A stretch of DNA of 43,759 bases. Origin: a bacterium (GTDB lineage Bacteria > Verrucomicrobiota > Verrucomicrobiia > Limisphaerales > JAJXZI01). The stretch lies in contig JAJXZI010000062.1 in NCBI GenBank assembly GCA_021780115.1, positions 1 to 43,759 on the forward strand, in the 5' to 3' direction. How positions within the stretch are numbered: position 1 is the stretch's first letter; every line of letters begins with the position of its first letter. A model generated the notes under the pieces. The model ran no database searches, was not told the DNA's origin, and saw only the letters and a list, made by a program, of their open reading frames with translations. Shown in pieces: positions 18,331 through 25,572 of the stretch. The translations under genes were made by a program, and so were the position numbers.

Positions 18331-18515
18331 ACCTCATCCTCCTCCGGCGTATCCCAGTCCGCCGCTCACGCGGTCTGGGCCAGCGGCAGCAAGTCTTCCC
18401 GGCCTTCGCGTTGCTCCCGGGTCTTGAGGAACACCAGGAAATCGAACACCTCCCGTTGCACCGGCTCCGGGGCGGACTTGATCTCCTCGATCAATGTGTG
18501 GGTCAACGTGCTCAT
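18315..18515 (-). pseudogene. DUF2281-type antitoxin with premature stop
   Basis: The frame from ATG 18515 reads MSTLTHTLIEEIKSAPEPVQ, then REVFDFLVFLKTREQREGRE and DLLPLAQTA, and stops at TGA (18366-18368). Reading past this codon gives AADWDTPEEDEVWRDL and a TAA at 18315-18317. The downstream part is what the family normally carries at its C-terminus, so TGA very likely replaced a TGG (Trp) codon. The DUF2281 family is commonly encoded just upstream of MazF/PemK or PIN toxins; here the toxin ATG overlaps the end of this gene. The 49-residue truncated product may still be made. It starts only 10 nt after the preceding antitoxin-like gene. Confidence 0.65.
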
Positions 18516-18525
18516 ACATTCGCGC

Positions 18526-18717
18526 TCATTGGGAATTTGAAATCCATTGTGGGATGCGCTTGCGGGCTTCGTCCAAAGGCACAGCTCCGCCCCGGTCCAG
18601 TTTCGCCACCCCCTCCTCCACCGCCTGCCGGAATTCAAGCTTGTAGACGGCGTCGGCCAGCGTGGCGTCCGGTGGCAGTTGCTCGGACACCTCGCGCAGG
18701 ATTTCCTTCGTGCTCAT
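18526..18717 (-). CDS. Probable type II antitoxin, orphan
   Basis: This 63-residue protein starts at ATG 18717: MSTKEILREVSEQLPPDATL, followed by ADAVYKLEFRQAVEEGVAKL. The layout of a short N-terminal helix, a P-x-D-A-T-x-x-D-A segment, a K/RQAVEEGV helix and a charged tail resembles small antitoxins paired with RelE/ParE toxins. No such toxin follows; the next gene is the broken DUF2281 antitoxin. It therefore looks like an orphan left from a rearranged toxin-antitoxin locus. The family assignment is by pattern only. Confidence 0.5.
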   Translation of the reverse strand: MSTKEILREVSEQLPPDATLADAVYKLEFRQAVEEGVAKLDRGGAVPLDEARKRIPQWISNSQ

Positions 18718-18872
18718 AGGTTCAACTCGCAGACGATTTTCCCGTCCAACGCGAGTACCGGCTCGCCCTCGACGATTTCCAGCGCCGCCCGGCGCGGGCA
18801 ATAGAGGTGGTCGTTGAGGAGCGAGAGCGGCAACGCCTCCCGCTCCTCCGAGAGTTCAGATTTGAGACTCAC
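18714..18872 (-). pseudogene. Short ORF with a Cas4-like N-terminal fragment
   Basis: A 52-codon frame starts at GTG 18872 and ends at TGA 18714-18716, which overlaps the ATG of the antitoxin-like gene. Its middle part, ALPLSLLNDHLYCPRRAAL (residues 13-31), closely resembles the N-terminus of CRISPR-associated Cas4. In Cas4, a L-P-x-S-x-L-N-x-x-x-Y-C-P-R-R motif supplies the first iron-sulfur cysteine. The rest of Cas4 (RecB-like nuclease motifs and the three C-terminal cysteines) is absent. The following EIVEGEPVLALDGKIVCELNL is not recognised. An in-frame TAG lies two codons upstream of the GTG. The most likely reading is a small relic of cas4 joined to other sequence. Confidence 0.4.
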
Positions 18873-18875
18873 GGC

Positions 18876-19241
18876 CTACAGCTTGAGTTCCTTCACCAGA
18901 CCGGGTTTGGACTTGAGCGCGAGCTGGGCAATGGGCCTGAACTGCTTGAGCCACTTGTCCAGCGCCTTGAAGGCGGCGTTGCGATCGGTCGTCGCTTGCT
19001 TGGCCGCGCCCATAGCCGTTTCATGCGCCCCATCCGTCGTCGCGAACGCCTCCAGCATCGCCAGGTCCGCGTCCAGTGTGACGGCGGGATAGCCGTACTT
19101 GGCCAACGATTCGGCGTAGGACGCTTTCTTGCCGGCGTTGTAAGCCCCGCGCACCGCGGTGATGAACTTCTGCGTGTCCGCCGGCACACGCCCCGTGGCG
19201 CCCAGCGCCGTCCAATCCGGCTTGGGCAGCACCGTGGTCAC
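18876..19241 (-). CDS. Hypothetical protein, possibly 5'-truncated
   Basis: This 121-residue frame begins at GTG 19241 (VTTVLPKPDWTALGATGRVP). It is Ala- and Lys-rich and predicted helical, with regular segments such as FITAVRGAYNAGKKASYAES and LDKWLKQFRPIAQLALKSKP. It has no signal peptide, membrane segment or known motif, and I do not recognise the family. Codon usage matches real genes. The start lies about 10 nt from the edge of an IS3 transposase fragment on the opposite strand, and the frame stays open a few codons further upstream. The original 5' end may therefore have been removed by that insertion. Confidence 0.45.
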   Translation of the reverse strand: MTTVLPKPDWTALGATGRVPADTQKFITAVRGAYNAGKKASYAESLAKYGYPAVTLDADLAMLEAFATTDGAHETAMGAAKQATTDRNAAFKALDKWLKQFRPIAQLALKSKPGLVKELKL

Positions 19242-19249
19242 GGTCTGCC

Positions 19250-19560
19250 CAGTTGTTTGCTCGCCCCCTCACCCCCAACGACAATCCGTTCATCGAATCG
19301 GCCTTCAGCACCATCAAACGCGCCCAGGAGTATCCCAGGCAATTTCTGAATGACGCCCAGGCCAACGATTACTTCAGTCGCCACTTTACCTGGTATGACA
19401 CCGAGCACTACCATTCCGGCATCGACTCCGTCACCCCGCAATAAACCCATGACGGCCTGCGGCCGATCATTGTCGAACAACGACGCACCAAAAAACTTGC
19501 CCAGCGCCGCCGGCGCCGGGAAGAAAACCAAAATGAAGCGTCCGGGGGGCCAGCCCGGAT
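19250..19560 (+). pseudogene. IS3-family transposase remnant (integrase core, 3' end)
   Basis: The plus strand reads FARPLTPNDNPFIESAFSTI, KRAQEYPRQFLNDAQANDYF and then WYDTEHYHSGIDSVTPQ. This is the C-terminal part of an rve integrase core as in IS3-type OrfB, where the Glu in NPFIES would be the last residue of the DDE triad. The frame is interrupted by TAA at 19442-19444 and then continues in phase with THDGLRPIIVEQRRTKKLAQ, which is the normal end of such proteins. The stop is therefore a mutation. Everything upstream of about 19250, including the two catalytic Asp residues, is missing. Confidence 0.65.
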
Positions 19561-19700
19561 AGACCCGTTGGGGCGGCTGGGGCGAAGGGTGCATCCGTCT
19601 GACCGGTCGCAGCCGCCCAAGGCAGGTTGGGCGGGGAGAATTGGGCCGACGGAGCCTCCGGCGGGGCACACTCCATCTGGCGGGCGCAGGCGGCATCGCT

Positions 19701-20115
19701 TTACCTGGGCGCACTGGGCTGGGTCAGTCGGGGAGAGACGTTTTTGTAGTCGGGCATGGGGTCCACGTCATCGCACGGCTTGCGGGTCCACGGCCCGGCG
19801 GCAGGGGGCGGGGCGCGTGCCGGTTCAGAGGCCCAGGTGGGGAGGATTTTCTCGATCACCTCGCGCTGGTCAATCACCGCCATGACGCGCATGGGGTGCT
19901 GGCACTGCGGGCACATCAGCGGGTCGGTGTGCCCGACTTGCTGGATGAGGTTGCGCCACTTTTTCGATGGAAGTTTGGCGGGCGGCGACGGTCTGGACGT
20001 TTTTCTGTTGGCAGGAGGGCAGCACCCACGGCTTTTGCAGAAGAACGCCAGGAGGTATTCGTGGCGGCAGTGGTCGCAGCGGAGGCGGGCCGTCCAGACT
20101 GTGATTTCCTGGCTT
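19701..20115 (-). pseudogene. IS91-like (Y2 transposase) remnant with internal deletion and frameshift
   Basis: Two parts of an IS91-type transposase lie on the minus strand. The N-terminal zinc-binding region is read from about 20113: TVWTARLRCDHCRHEYLLAF followed by FCKSRGCCP. A one-base shift is then needed to continue as SCQQKNVQTVAA. The C-terminal part, from about 19990 to 19701, reads KWRNLIQQVGHTDPLMCPQC and MRVMAVIDQREVIEKIL, the typical W-x-x-L-I...DPL-x-CPxC-x-x-x-M-R-V end of the family. The central catalytic portion with the HUH and tyrosine residues is gone. This is a dead mobile-element relic. Confidence 0.55.
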
Positions 20116-20142
20116 CCCCTCCCCAGGAACCTCGCTGTGGTA

Positions 20143-20165
20143 GGGACATCGCGCGGCGATGTCCC
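20143..20165. repeat. Palindrome, 10-bp stem
   Basis: GGGACATCGC and GCGATGTCCC form a perfect 10-bp stem with the loop GCG, preceded by GTA. It shares the lead GTAGGGAC with the longer hairpin about 105 bp to the right, suggesting one REP-like family. Confidence 0.7.
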
Positions 20166-20247
20166 CGTCGCCCGGCGAAGCGCCGGGGCGACGGAACCGC
20201 GTGCCGGGACGCGCCTCCAGCCGGGCGCGTTGCGCCCTTGACTTCGC

Positions 20248-20284
20248 CCGGGTAGGGACGGCGCGCTGCGCCGTCCCTACCCGG
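20248..20284. repeat. Perfect 17-bp stem hairpin, REP-like
   Basis: CCGGGTAGGGACGGCGC and GCGCCGTCCCTACCCGG are perfect inverted arms separated by GCT. It lies in a 300-bp gene-free stretch (20116-20451) between the IS91 relic and the mbfA-type gene. There is no poly-T after either side, so it is not a classical terminator. Confidence 0.85.
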
Positions 20285-20451
20285 TTCAGGGTTCAAGGCG
20301 CGAATAGTTCGGGAAATTCTCACCCCGCCCCTCGCCCGCTCCTTCGTCGTGGGGGGCAGTAGCCGGATGCGCCCCCAGCGCCGGGAGCAGATCACTCCCA
20401 CTTGACGCGACCTTCGCGACGTTCGAAGAATGTCAACGACTCGACAACTTT

Positions 20452-21395
20452 ATGCGACCGTTTGAAACGCTCACGGAACAGGAAATCCTCGCGCTCGCCA
20501 TCTCGCTCGAAGAGGAGGACGCCCGCATTTACGACGACTTCGCCGACGGCTTGAAGGAGAATTACCCGGAACAGGCGGACAAGTTCAAGGCCCTCCGCCG
20601 GGAGGAGGACGGCCATCGCCATCGCCTGTTGGAACTCTTCCGCAGCCGCTTTGGCGAGCACATCCCGCTGATTCGCCGGCAGGACGTCCGCGGCTTCATC
20701 AAGCGTCGCCCCGTCTGGCTGGTCCGGCCGCTCGGCTTGAAGGCGGTGCAAAAGGAGGCAGAGTTGATGGAACTGGAAACCAAGCGCTTTTACGAAGTTG
20801 CCGCCCGCCGCGCGACCGAGGCCGGCGTCCGCCAACTGCTGGGCGACCTGGCGGAGGAGGAACGCCATCACGCTGTCACCGCGGAACAGATCGCGGCGAC
20901 CAGGCTGAGCGAGGAAGAATCCGCGCGCCGCCAGCGGCTCTTCGTGCTTCAGGTGATCCAGCCGGGGCTGGCTGGCTTGATGGACGGCTCGGTCTCGACT
21001 CTGGCGCCGCTGTTCGCCGCTGCCTTCGCCACGCACAACAGCTTCGACACGCTGCGCGTGGGCCTGGCGGCGAGCGTGGGCGCGGGCATCAGCTGGGGTT
21101 CGCGGAAGCGCTCTCGGACGACGGCAGCCTCACCGGCCGCGGCCATCCGTGGGCGCGCGGTCTGGTTTGCGGCTTGATGACTGCCGTGGGCGGACTCGGC
21201 CACAGCCTGCCGTATCTGATCCCGAACGTCTGGACCGCCACGACCATTGCCGGGGTTGTCGTGCTGGTGGAACTGGGGGTGATCTCCTGGGTGCGGCGCA
21301 AGTTCATGGACACGCCCTGGTCGTCCGCGGTCGTGCAAGTGGTCATCGGGGGCGTGCTGGTTTTCCTGATCGGCATTCTCATCGGCAGCTCGTGA
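20452..21395 (+). pseudogene. mbfA: Rubrerythrin-VIT1 (MbfA-type) iron/manganese exporter, frameshifted
   Basis: The N-terminal 150 residues are a ferritin-like domain with the usual Glu/His ligands ([59 protein letters not shown]). They are followed by a VIT1/CCC1-type membrane domain ([20 protein letters not shown]). In frame 1 the protein degenerates after GAGIS at about 21093 and stops at 21177. From about 21094 frame 3 continues correctly as [20 protein letters not shown], then MTAVGGLGHSLPYLIPNVWT and further membrane segments to TGA 21395. Restoring one base (an A making AGC-ATG-GGG) repairs the gene. Intact MbfA proteins export iron or manganese from the cytoplasm. Here the product would lose most of its membrane part, unless the missing base is an assembly error. 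Confidence 0.8.
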
Positions 21396-21489
21396 AGCGC
21401 GACCGCCGGGACGCTTGTTTCCGGCTAAGTCGCCTTGAGAATCTTGTGCCGCGTTGCGAGCAAAGGCGAACGCTCTCGGCCCGCAGGGC

Positions 21490-21605
21490 CAGTGCGGCGC
21501 GGGCGTGGGGGGGGCGTTCCGCCCCGCCGCCAGCACGTCGGACCAGTGGGTGGTCGCAAACACGGCGCCCGCAACGCGCGTCCGTTCCGCGCTGGTCGAA
21601 CTCAT
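21490..21605 (-). pseudogene. Stub of an ECF sigma factor gene
   Basis: The minus strand from ATG 21605 reads MSSTSAERTRVAGAVFATTH and then WSDVLAAGRNA. It then loses all similarity in a run of cytosines. The FATT-x-W-S/T-V-V-L-x-A-G-R pattern is the same N-terminus as in the complete ECF gene at 21664-22413, about 60 nt away on the same strand. It is probably a leftover of a second, related sigma gene. Confidence 0.5.
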
Positions 21606-21663
21606 GACGTTCGCCAGACTACCCCGAGCGCCAGCGGCTGTCGATGCCCCTTTGCCTCTGTGC

Positions 21664-22413
21664 TCAGTCGGCAAAGGCGCTGAACAGCGCCCGCAATTCT
21701 TCCGCGACCTGCGCCGGGTCGGCCAGCGTCTGGGCGATCTCCGCGCGCAGCAGTTCGCGGTAGCGCCGGCGCAGCCGGTGGACCGCCACCCGTACGGCGC
21801 CTTCCGCCATACCGAGTCCCGTGGCGGCTTGCGCATAGGGAATGGCATTCTGGCCAACCATCAGGAACGGCTTCAACGGGTCGAAGAGTCCCGCCTTGCC
21901 TTCGGCGGCGCTTTCGGCGCGCAGACGGGCGATGACGCGCTCCAGTAACGTCACGGCCCAGGCGCGGTCGTAGAGCTTGTCCGGGCTGAGGCGATCGGCG
22001 GGTTCGAGTTGGTAGCGGGTGTCGGCGTCCTGCCAGTCCAGCGCGAGCGGCGCCACCCCGCCGCCGCGCTTCTGGCGCCGGGCCTTGTCCCATTCGTTGG
22101 CGAGAAAATGCTTCAGCGCGGCGAGTAGGAAGGCGCGGAATTTCCCCCGCTCGCTGCGCAACCCTTCGAGGTAGTTCTTCGCCAGGAACCGGGCGAAGAA
22201 GGCCTGCGTGAGGTCCTCGGCGTCTTCCTTCGACTCGCCTTGGCGGCGAACGTAGGCGTAGAGCGGAAACCAGTAGGTGCGGCAAAGCTCCTCCAGCGCG
22301 ACGGCCGCCTGGGGCGAGGACTTGCGGCCGGCGGACAAAACGACCGTCCAGCGGGTCGTGGCGAAGATGTCGCCCGGCGCGGCGGTCGTTTCGGTTGAGT
22401 GAGCGGAAGTCAA
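21664..22413 (-). CDS. ECF-type RNA polymerase sigma factor
   Basis: This 249-residue protein belongs to the ECF-like sigma group common in Planctomycetes and Verrucomicrobia. It starts with IFATTRWTVVLSAGRKSSPQ. Region 2 is visible in LEELCRTYWFPLYAYVRRQG and DAEDLTQAFFARFL, and LRSERGKFRAFLLAALKHFL is characteristic. The C-terminal region 4 helix-turn-helix is represented by YAQAATGLGMAEGAVRVAVH followed by RLRRRYRELLR. The start codon appears to be TTG at 22413, one nucleotide after the kinase stop, so translation is probably coupled to the kinase. This suggests that kinase and sigma factor act in one signalling pathway that redirects RNA polymerase. The target regulon cannot be inferred. 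Confidence 0.88.
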   Translation of the reverse strand: MTSAHSTETTAAPGDIFATTRWTVVLSAGRKSSPQAAVALEELCRTYWFPLYAYVRRQGESKEDAEDLTQAFFARFLAKNYLEGLRSERGKFRAFLLAALKHFLANEWDKARRQKRGGGVAPLALDWQDADTRYQLEPADRLSPDKLYDRAWAVTLLERVIARLRAESAAEGKAGLFDPLKPFLMVGQNAIPYAQAATGLGMAEGAVRVAVHRLRRRYRELLRAEIAQTLADPAQVAEELRALFSAFAD

Positions 22414-22414
22414 A

Positions 22415-25400
22415 TCACTTGCTGTTCGATTGTGTTGCCAGCCTGTAGCGAATCTTCACGCCGCGCCCGTCCCCGGTCACGCCAAGGATTTGGAGGATAC
22501 CACGGCCGCCTTCGCGTGTCTGGAATAGGTAGCAATCGGATTGCCCCGGTGGGACGCCAAAGGTACTCGTCATTTGCGGCTCCGTCTGCATCAACGTCCA
22601 GTCCTGAACCACGTCCGTGGCGCTCACGCTCTCCCAGCCGTTGGTGGGCGCCGGTGTGACCACCAAGTCGAAGCCCGTCAGGACCGGGAGCTGGCGCGAG
22701 GACACCGCCGCGACCAGGTCGAAGCCGTTGGTCCGAATCCACTCGTGGCCGGGGCGGGTTTTCCAATCCACCGACTGGTTGGTGGCGAGCACACCGGAAT
22801 CCAGATCCAGCCACGCCCTCGCACTGTCCGGCGGTTTCAGAGCCAGGACGGTCTGCTCGCGGGGCGCAGTGAAAGTCCAGGCCTGCCCGGTCGGAACCGA
22901 GGCGCGGTTCAAGGCATCCACGATCGTGTGGGCCAGCTTGGCGCTGAAGTCACCGGCGATTTGCACTTGGCCCTCGCGAATCGGGGTGCGGATGATCGGC
23001 GCGGAAAGCATCTGCTCGCGAAACACGATCGCAAGCTGCCGGCCAACATTCGTGGCGGTGACGGCCTCAAATCGGTGCGCGCCCGCCGGCGTAAACTGCA
23101 CCCAGATGGACCGCGCATCGCCCCGGACAAAATCCACGCCGCCCCGCGCGACGGACGCGCCATCGAGAACCACTTCGCGCAGGCGGTGGCCCGGCGGGTC
23201 GCTGAGCAGATCGGCCGGTTCGGACGAACCTTCCGGCGCAACGAGACGGAACTGGAGCGCCGTGGCGGCACCAGGGTCATGCACCAGCTTGTAGCGGAGC
23301 TTCACGCGGAGCGGGTTGTTGGTGATGAAGCTCAGTTGCAACAGACCAACGACGCCGTTGCGGGTTTGAAATCCGTACGTTGTCGGACCATTGGTCCCGA
23401 GGTCCATCCAACGATTGTTAAACTGTGTCTGATAAACGGGGTTGATCGCCCGCAAGGTCTGGCTGAGTTGCTCAGGATCCAAGGTGTCCCAGCTCTCGTT
23501 ACCGAAAGGTTTGACCTTCATATCCGCCGGAGCCAGGTGGCCGGTGAATTTGCAGAGGGCGTCCAGGCCGCGATCGCGCATTGAGCGGTAAGGGAAATAA
23601 GGCCCGATTCCTCCTCGCTTTTCCTCCTCCTGCGGCATCACTTGGCCGGTCGCGAAATCAATTGCCAGCCCAACCGTCAGCGTTCGCTCGATCACCGCGC
23701 CGAAGGAGACCTGGGGTTGAAGGCGCAGTTTGCTCTCTTCCGCGGCTTCGGCTTTCGTGCCAAAATAGAGCTCGGCAAAGGGTCCGCCGCCATCCACCGG
23801 GTAGAGGTTTACGTGCGGCAGGCCCGGAACCGGATGGGAATGCACCAATTCAAAGTCACCCCGGCCATTGGAAACAGTCGTGGACTGCCGCGCGTCGTCA
23901 GGAAAACTCGAGCGGTTGGTTGACGTTATGTGGAGGGCCAGCGAGGCTTGGTCGTGGCTGACAAGATGGTAATGGCCTCTGACCGTCATCTGGTCCGCCG
24001 TTCGTTCGACGGAGGTGATTTCAATCAAATCGCCGCGCGGAAAGTACGCCTGCCCGATATAGAAAGATTTTTCCGAGCGGATTCGGCCCAGGATCAGTAT
24101 CATGGCGACTGCGGCCGCCACCCCGAAGCCAGCCAGCGCCACCAATAATGCGCCGCGCCAGGCACGCCGCCCAAACACCACCAGTCCGACAACCAGTCCA
24201 AGCGCAGAAACGACCAGCATCGCCGTGGCGTTTCCCCAGGCCGTGAGAAGGAGCAGCGTGGCAACGGCTATCGCAGCAAAAATGCGCGATTCGGGGAGCG
24301 CGAGCGTCCCGCGTGCTCCGTCCGGCGTCGCGCCCGGCGGCTCGTTGGCGTATTTGTTGGACGATGAACCGGGTGCGACGCCCGGCTCGGCCGGCGGGAC
24401 GCCGGCGCTACCCGACTTGACGATGGTTTCCACGGCCGTCTTCACGTCGCTGACTTGTTGGTAACGGCGCTCCGGTTCCTTCTCCAGCGTGTGCAACACG
24501 ACCTCGTCCAACCGCACGTCCACCTGCACCTTGCTGGATGGTGGCGGGAATCGGCCCAGCGGCAGCTCGCCGGTGAGCATTTCGTAGAACACGACGCCGA
24601 GCGAATAGATGTCGGCGCGGTGGTCCACGGTGAGCGGGTGCTCGATCTGTTCCGGCGCCATGTAATGCGGCGTGCCCATCACGTCGCGGGCGCCGGTCAA
24701 GCGCTGGTTCGAGGGTTCGCGGCCGAGGATTTTCGCCAGGCCGAAGTCGGCGATCTTCACGCGGCCTTTGCGGTCCACCAGCACGTTTTCCGGTTTGATG
24801 TCGCGGTGGACGACGCCTTCGTCGTGGGCGTATTGGAGGGCATCGCAAATTTGGGGGATGATTTGCAGCGCCTCGCGCGGCGAGAGCCGGCCCGCCTGTT
24901 CCAGTTGGCGCAGGTTGACGCCATCCACGAACTCCATGATGAAGTAGTAAAGGGAGGCCGGCCGCTTGCCGGGCGGCTGGACCGATTCGGGAGGCAGGCT
25001 GGAAGCCTGGCCCACTTGGCCGAAATCGTGGACGGCGACGATGTTTGGGTGGTTCAGCCGCGCCAGGGCGCGGGCCTCGCGGGAGAAACGCTCGGCAAAA
25101 CCGGCGTCGGAAGAAGTCTGCGGCGGGAGGATTTTCAGCGCCACGCACCGGTCCAGCGCCGGCTGGCGCGCTTTATAGACCGCGCCCATGCCGCCTTTGC
25201 CCTGGAGGGCGAGGATTTCAAGCTGCGGAAAGAGCTGCGCCACCTCCGCCACCGGCGGCGGCTCGAACGCCTGCGCCCCCGGCTGGGTGCCGGTGTCCGC
25301 CGACGCGCCCTGCCGGAGCAGGCAGGCGGGGCACAGGCCCGCCAGCGCGCCCACCGGCAGCGGCGCGCCGCATTGAGGGCAGGTCCTTTCGTTCGGCACG

Positions 25401-25426
25401 GTCTTGGTTTGCTTCGCTTCATTCAT
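22415..25426 (-). CDS. Membrane Ser/Thr protein kinase with N-terminal zinc ribbon
   Basis: This is a 1003-residue eukaryotic-type kinase. Residues 16-35 form a zinc ribbon (CPQCGAPLP...CPACLL). The kinase domain (about 70-335) has the glycine loop GKGGMGAVYKA (76-86), Lys98 in VALK, HRDIKPEN with Asp209, DFG at 227-229 and GTPHYMAPEQ, so it should be active. Residues 140-159 are an extra segment before the hinge YYFIMEF, and residues 338-378 are a repeat-like linker. Three hydrophobic segments follow (AIAVATLLLLTAWG, AMLVVSALGLVVGLVVF, ALLVALAGFGVAAAVAMILIL). The remaining 540 residues are an extracytoplasmic sensor region without a recognised domain. It contains two similar halves ending in phrases such as VGLLQLSFITNNPLRVKLRY and GILQILGVTGDGRGVKIRY. 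The ECF sigma gene follows directly. Confidence 0.9.
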   Translation of the reverse strand: MNEAKQTKTVPNERTCPQCGAPLPVGALAGLCPACLLRQGASADTGTQPGAQAFEPPPVAEVAQLFPQLEILALQGKGGMGAVYKARQPALDRCVALKILPPQTSSDAGFAERFSREARALARLNHPNIVAVHDFGQVGQASSLPPESVQPPGKRPASLYYFIMEFVDGVNLRQLEQAGRLSPREALQIIPQICDALQYAHDEGVVHRDIKPENVLVDRKGRVKIADFGLAKILGREPSNQRLTGARDVMGTPHYMAPEQIEHPLTVDHRADIYSLGVVFYEMLTGELPLGRFPPPSSKVQVDVRLDEVVLHTLEKEPERRYQQVSDVKTAVETIVKSGSAGVPPAEPGVAPGSSSNKYANEPPGATPDGARGTLALPESRIFAAIAVATLLLLTAWGNATAMLVVSALGLVVGLVVFGRRAWRGALLVALAGFGVAAAVAMILILGRIRSEKSFYIGQAYFPRGDLIEITSVERTADQMTVRGHYHLVSHDQASLALHITSTNRSSFPDDARQSTTVSNGRGDFELVHSHPVPGLPHVNLYPVDGGGPFAELYFGTKAEAAEESKLRLQPQVSFGAVIERTLTVGLAIDFATGQVMPQEEEKRGGIGPYFPYRSMRDRGLDALCKFTGHLAPADMKVKPFGNESWDTLDPEQLSQTLRAINPVYQTQFNNRWMDLGTNGPTTYGFQTRNGVVGLLQLSFITNNPLRVKLRYKLVHDPGAATALQFRLVAPEGSSEPADLLSDPPGHRLREVVLDGASVARGGVDFVRGDARSIWVQFTPAGAHRFEAVTATNVGRQLAIVFREQMLSAPIIRTPIREGQVQIAGDFSAKLAHTIVDALNRASVPTGQAWTFTAPREQTVLALKPPDSARAWLDLDSGVLATNQSVDWKTRPGHEWIRTNGFDLVAAVSSRQLPVLTGFDLVVTPAPTNGWESVSATDVVQDWTLMQTEPQMTSTFGVPPGQSDCYLFQTREGGRGILQILGVTGDGRGVKIRYRLATQSNSK
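24293..24413. repeat. Imperfect inverted repeat inside the kinase gene (linker)
   Basis: On the minus strand the left arm TAGCGCCGGCGTCCCGCC and the complement of the right-side CGCGGGACGCTCGCGCTC agree at about 15 of 18 positions. An inner pair (GGGCGTCGCACCCGG versus GGCGTCGCGCCCGG) also agrees. The segment encodes residues about 338-378 (SGSAGVPPAEPGVAPGSSS to ARGTLALPE) between the kinase domain and the first membrane segment. Confidence 0.55.
24950..25009. repeat. 60-bp in-frame palindrome-bearing insert in the kinase domain
   Basis: It encodes 20 residues (140-159) between HDFGQVG and YYFIMEFVDGVNLRQL, where related kinases have only two or three residues. Its edge carries the perfect palindrome CAGGCT-GGA-AGCCTG (24995-25009). 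Confidence 0.55.
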
Positions 25427-25572
25427 ACACCCTCCTCAGAAGCAAAACCGTCTAAATGTTACCGGGAAAATGGCCTATCCGGCGGCTCGTCCGGCGGATC
25501 GGGCGCGGCTCTTTGTCGATACGGCATGGATCGCTGAGCGACGCCGCGCGGCCGTGGCTGCGAACCCGCTGA

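Noticed and set aside
17772..18719. 315-codon plus-strand frame taken as one protein
   Set aside because: Only its first third resembles IS630 transposase; the rest is antisense to antitoxin genes and out of frame with the transposase continuation at about 18020.
20250..20282. Strong hairpin interpreted as an intrinsic terminator
   Set aside because: No T-tract on either side and a sister palindrome with the same lead sequence nearby; a REP-like element fits better.
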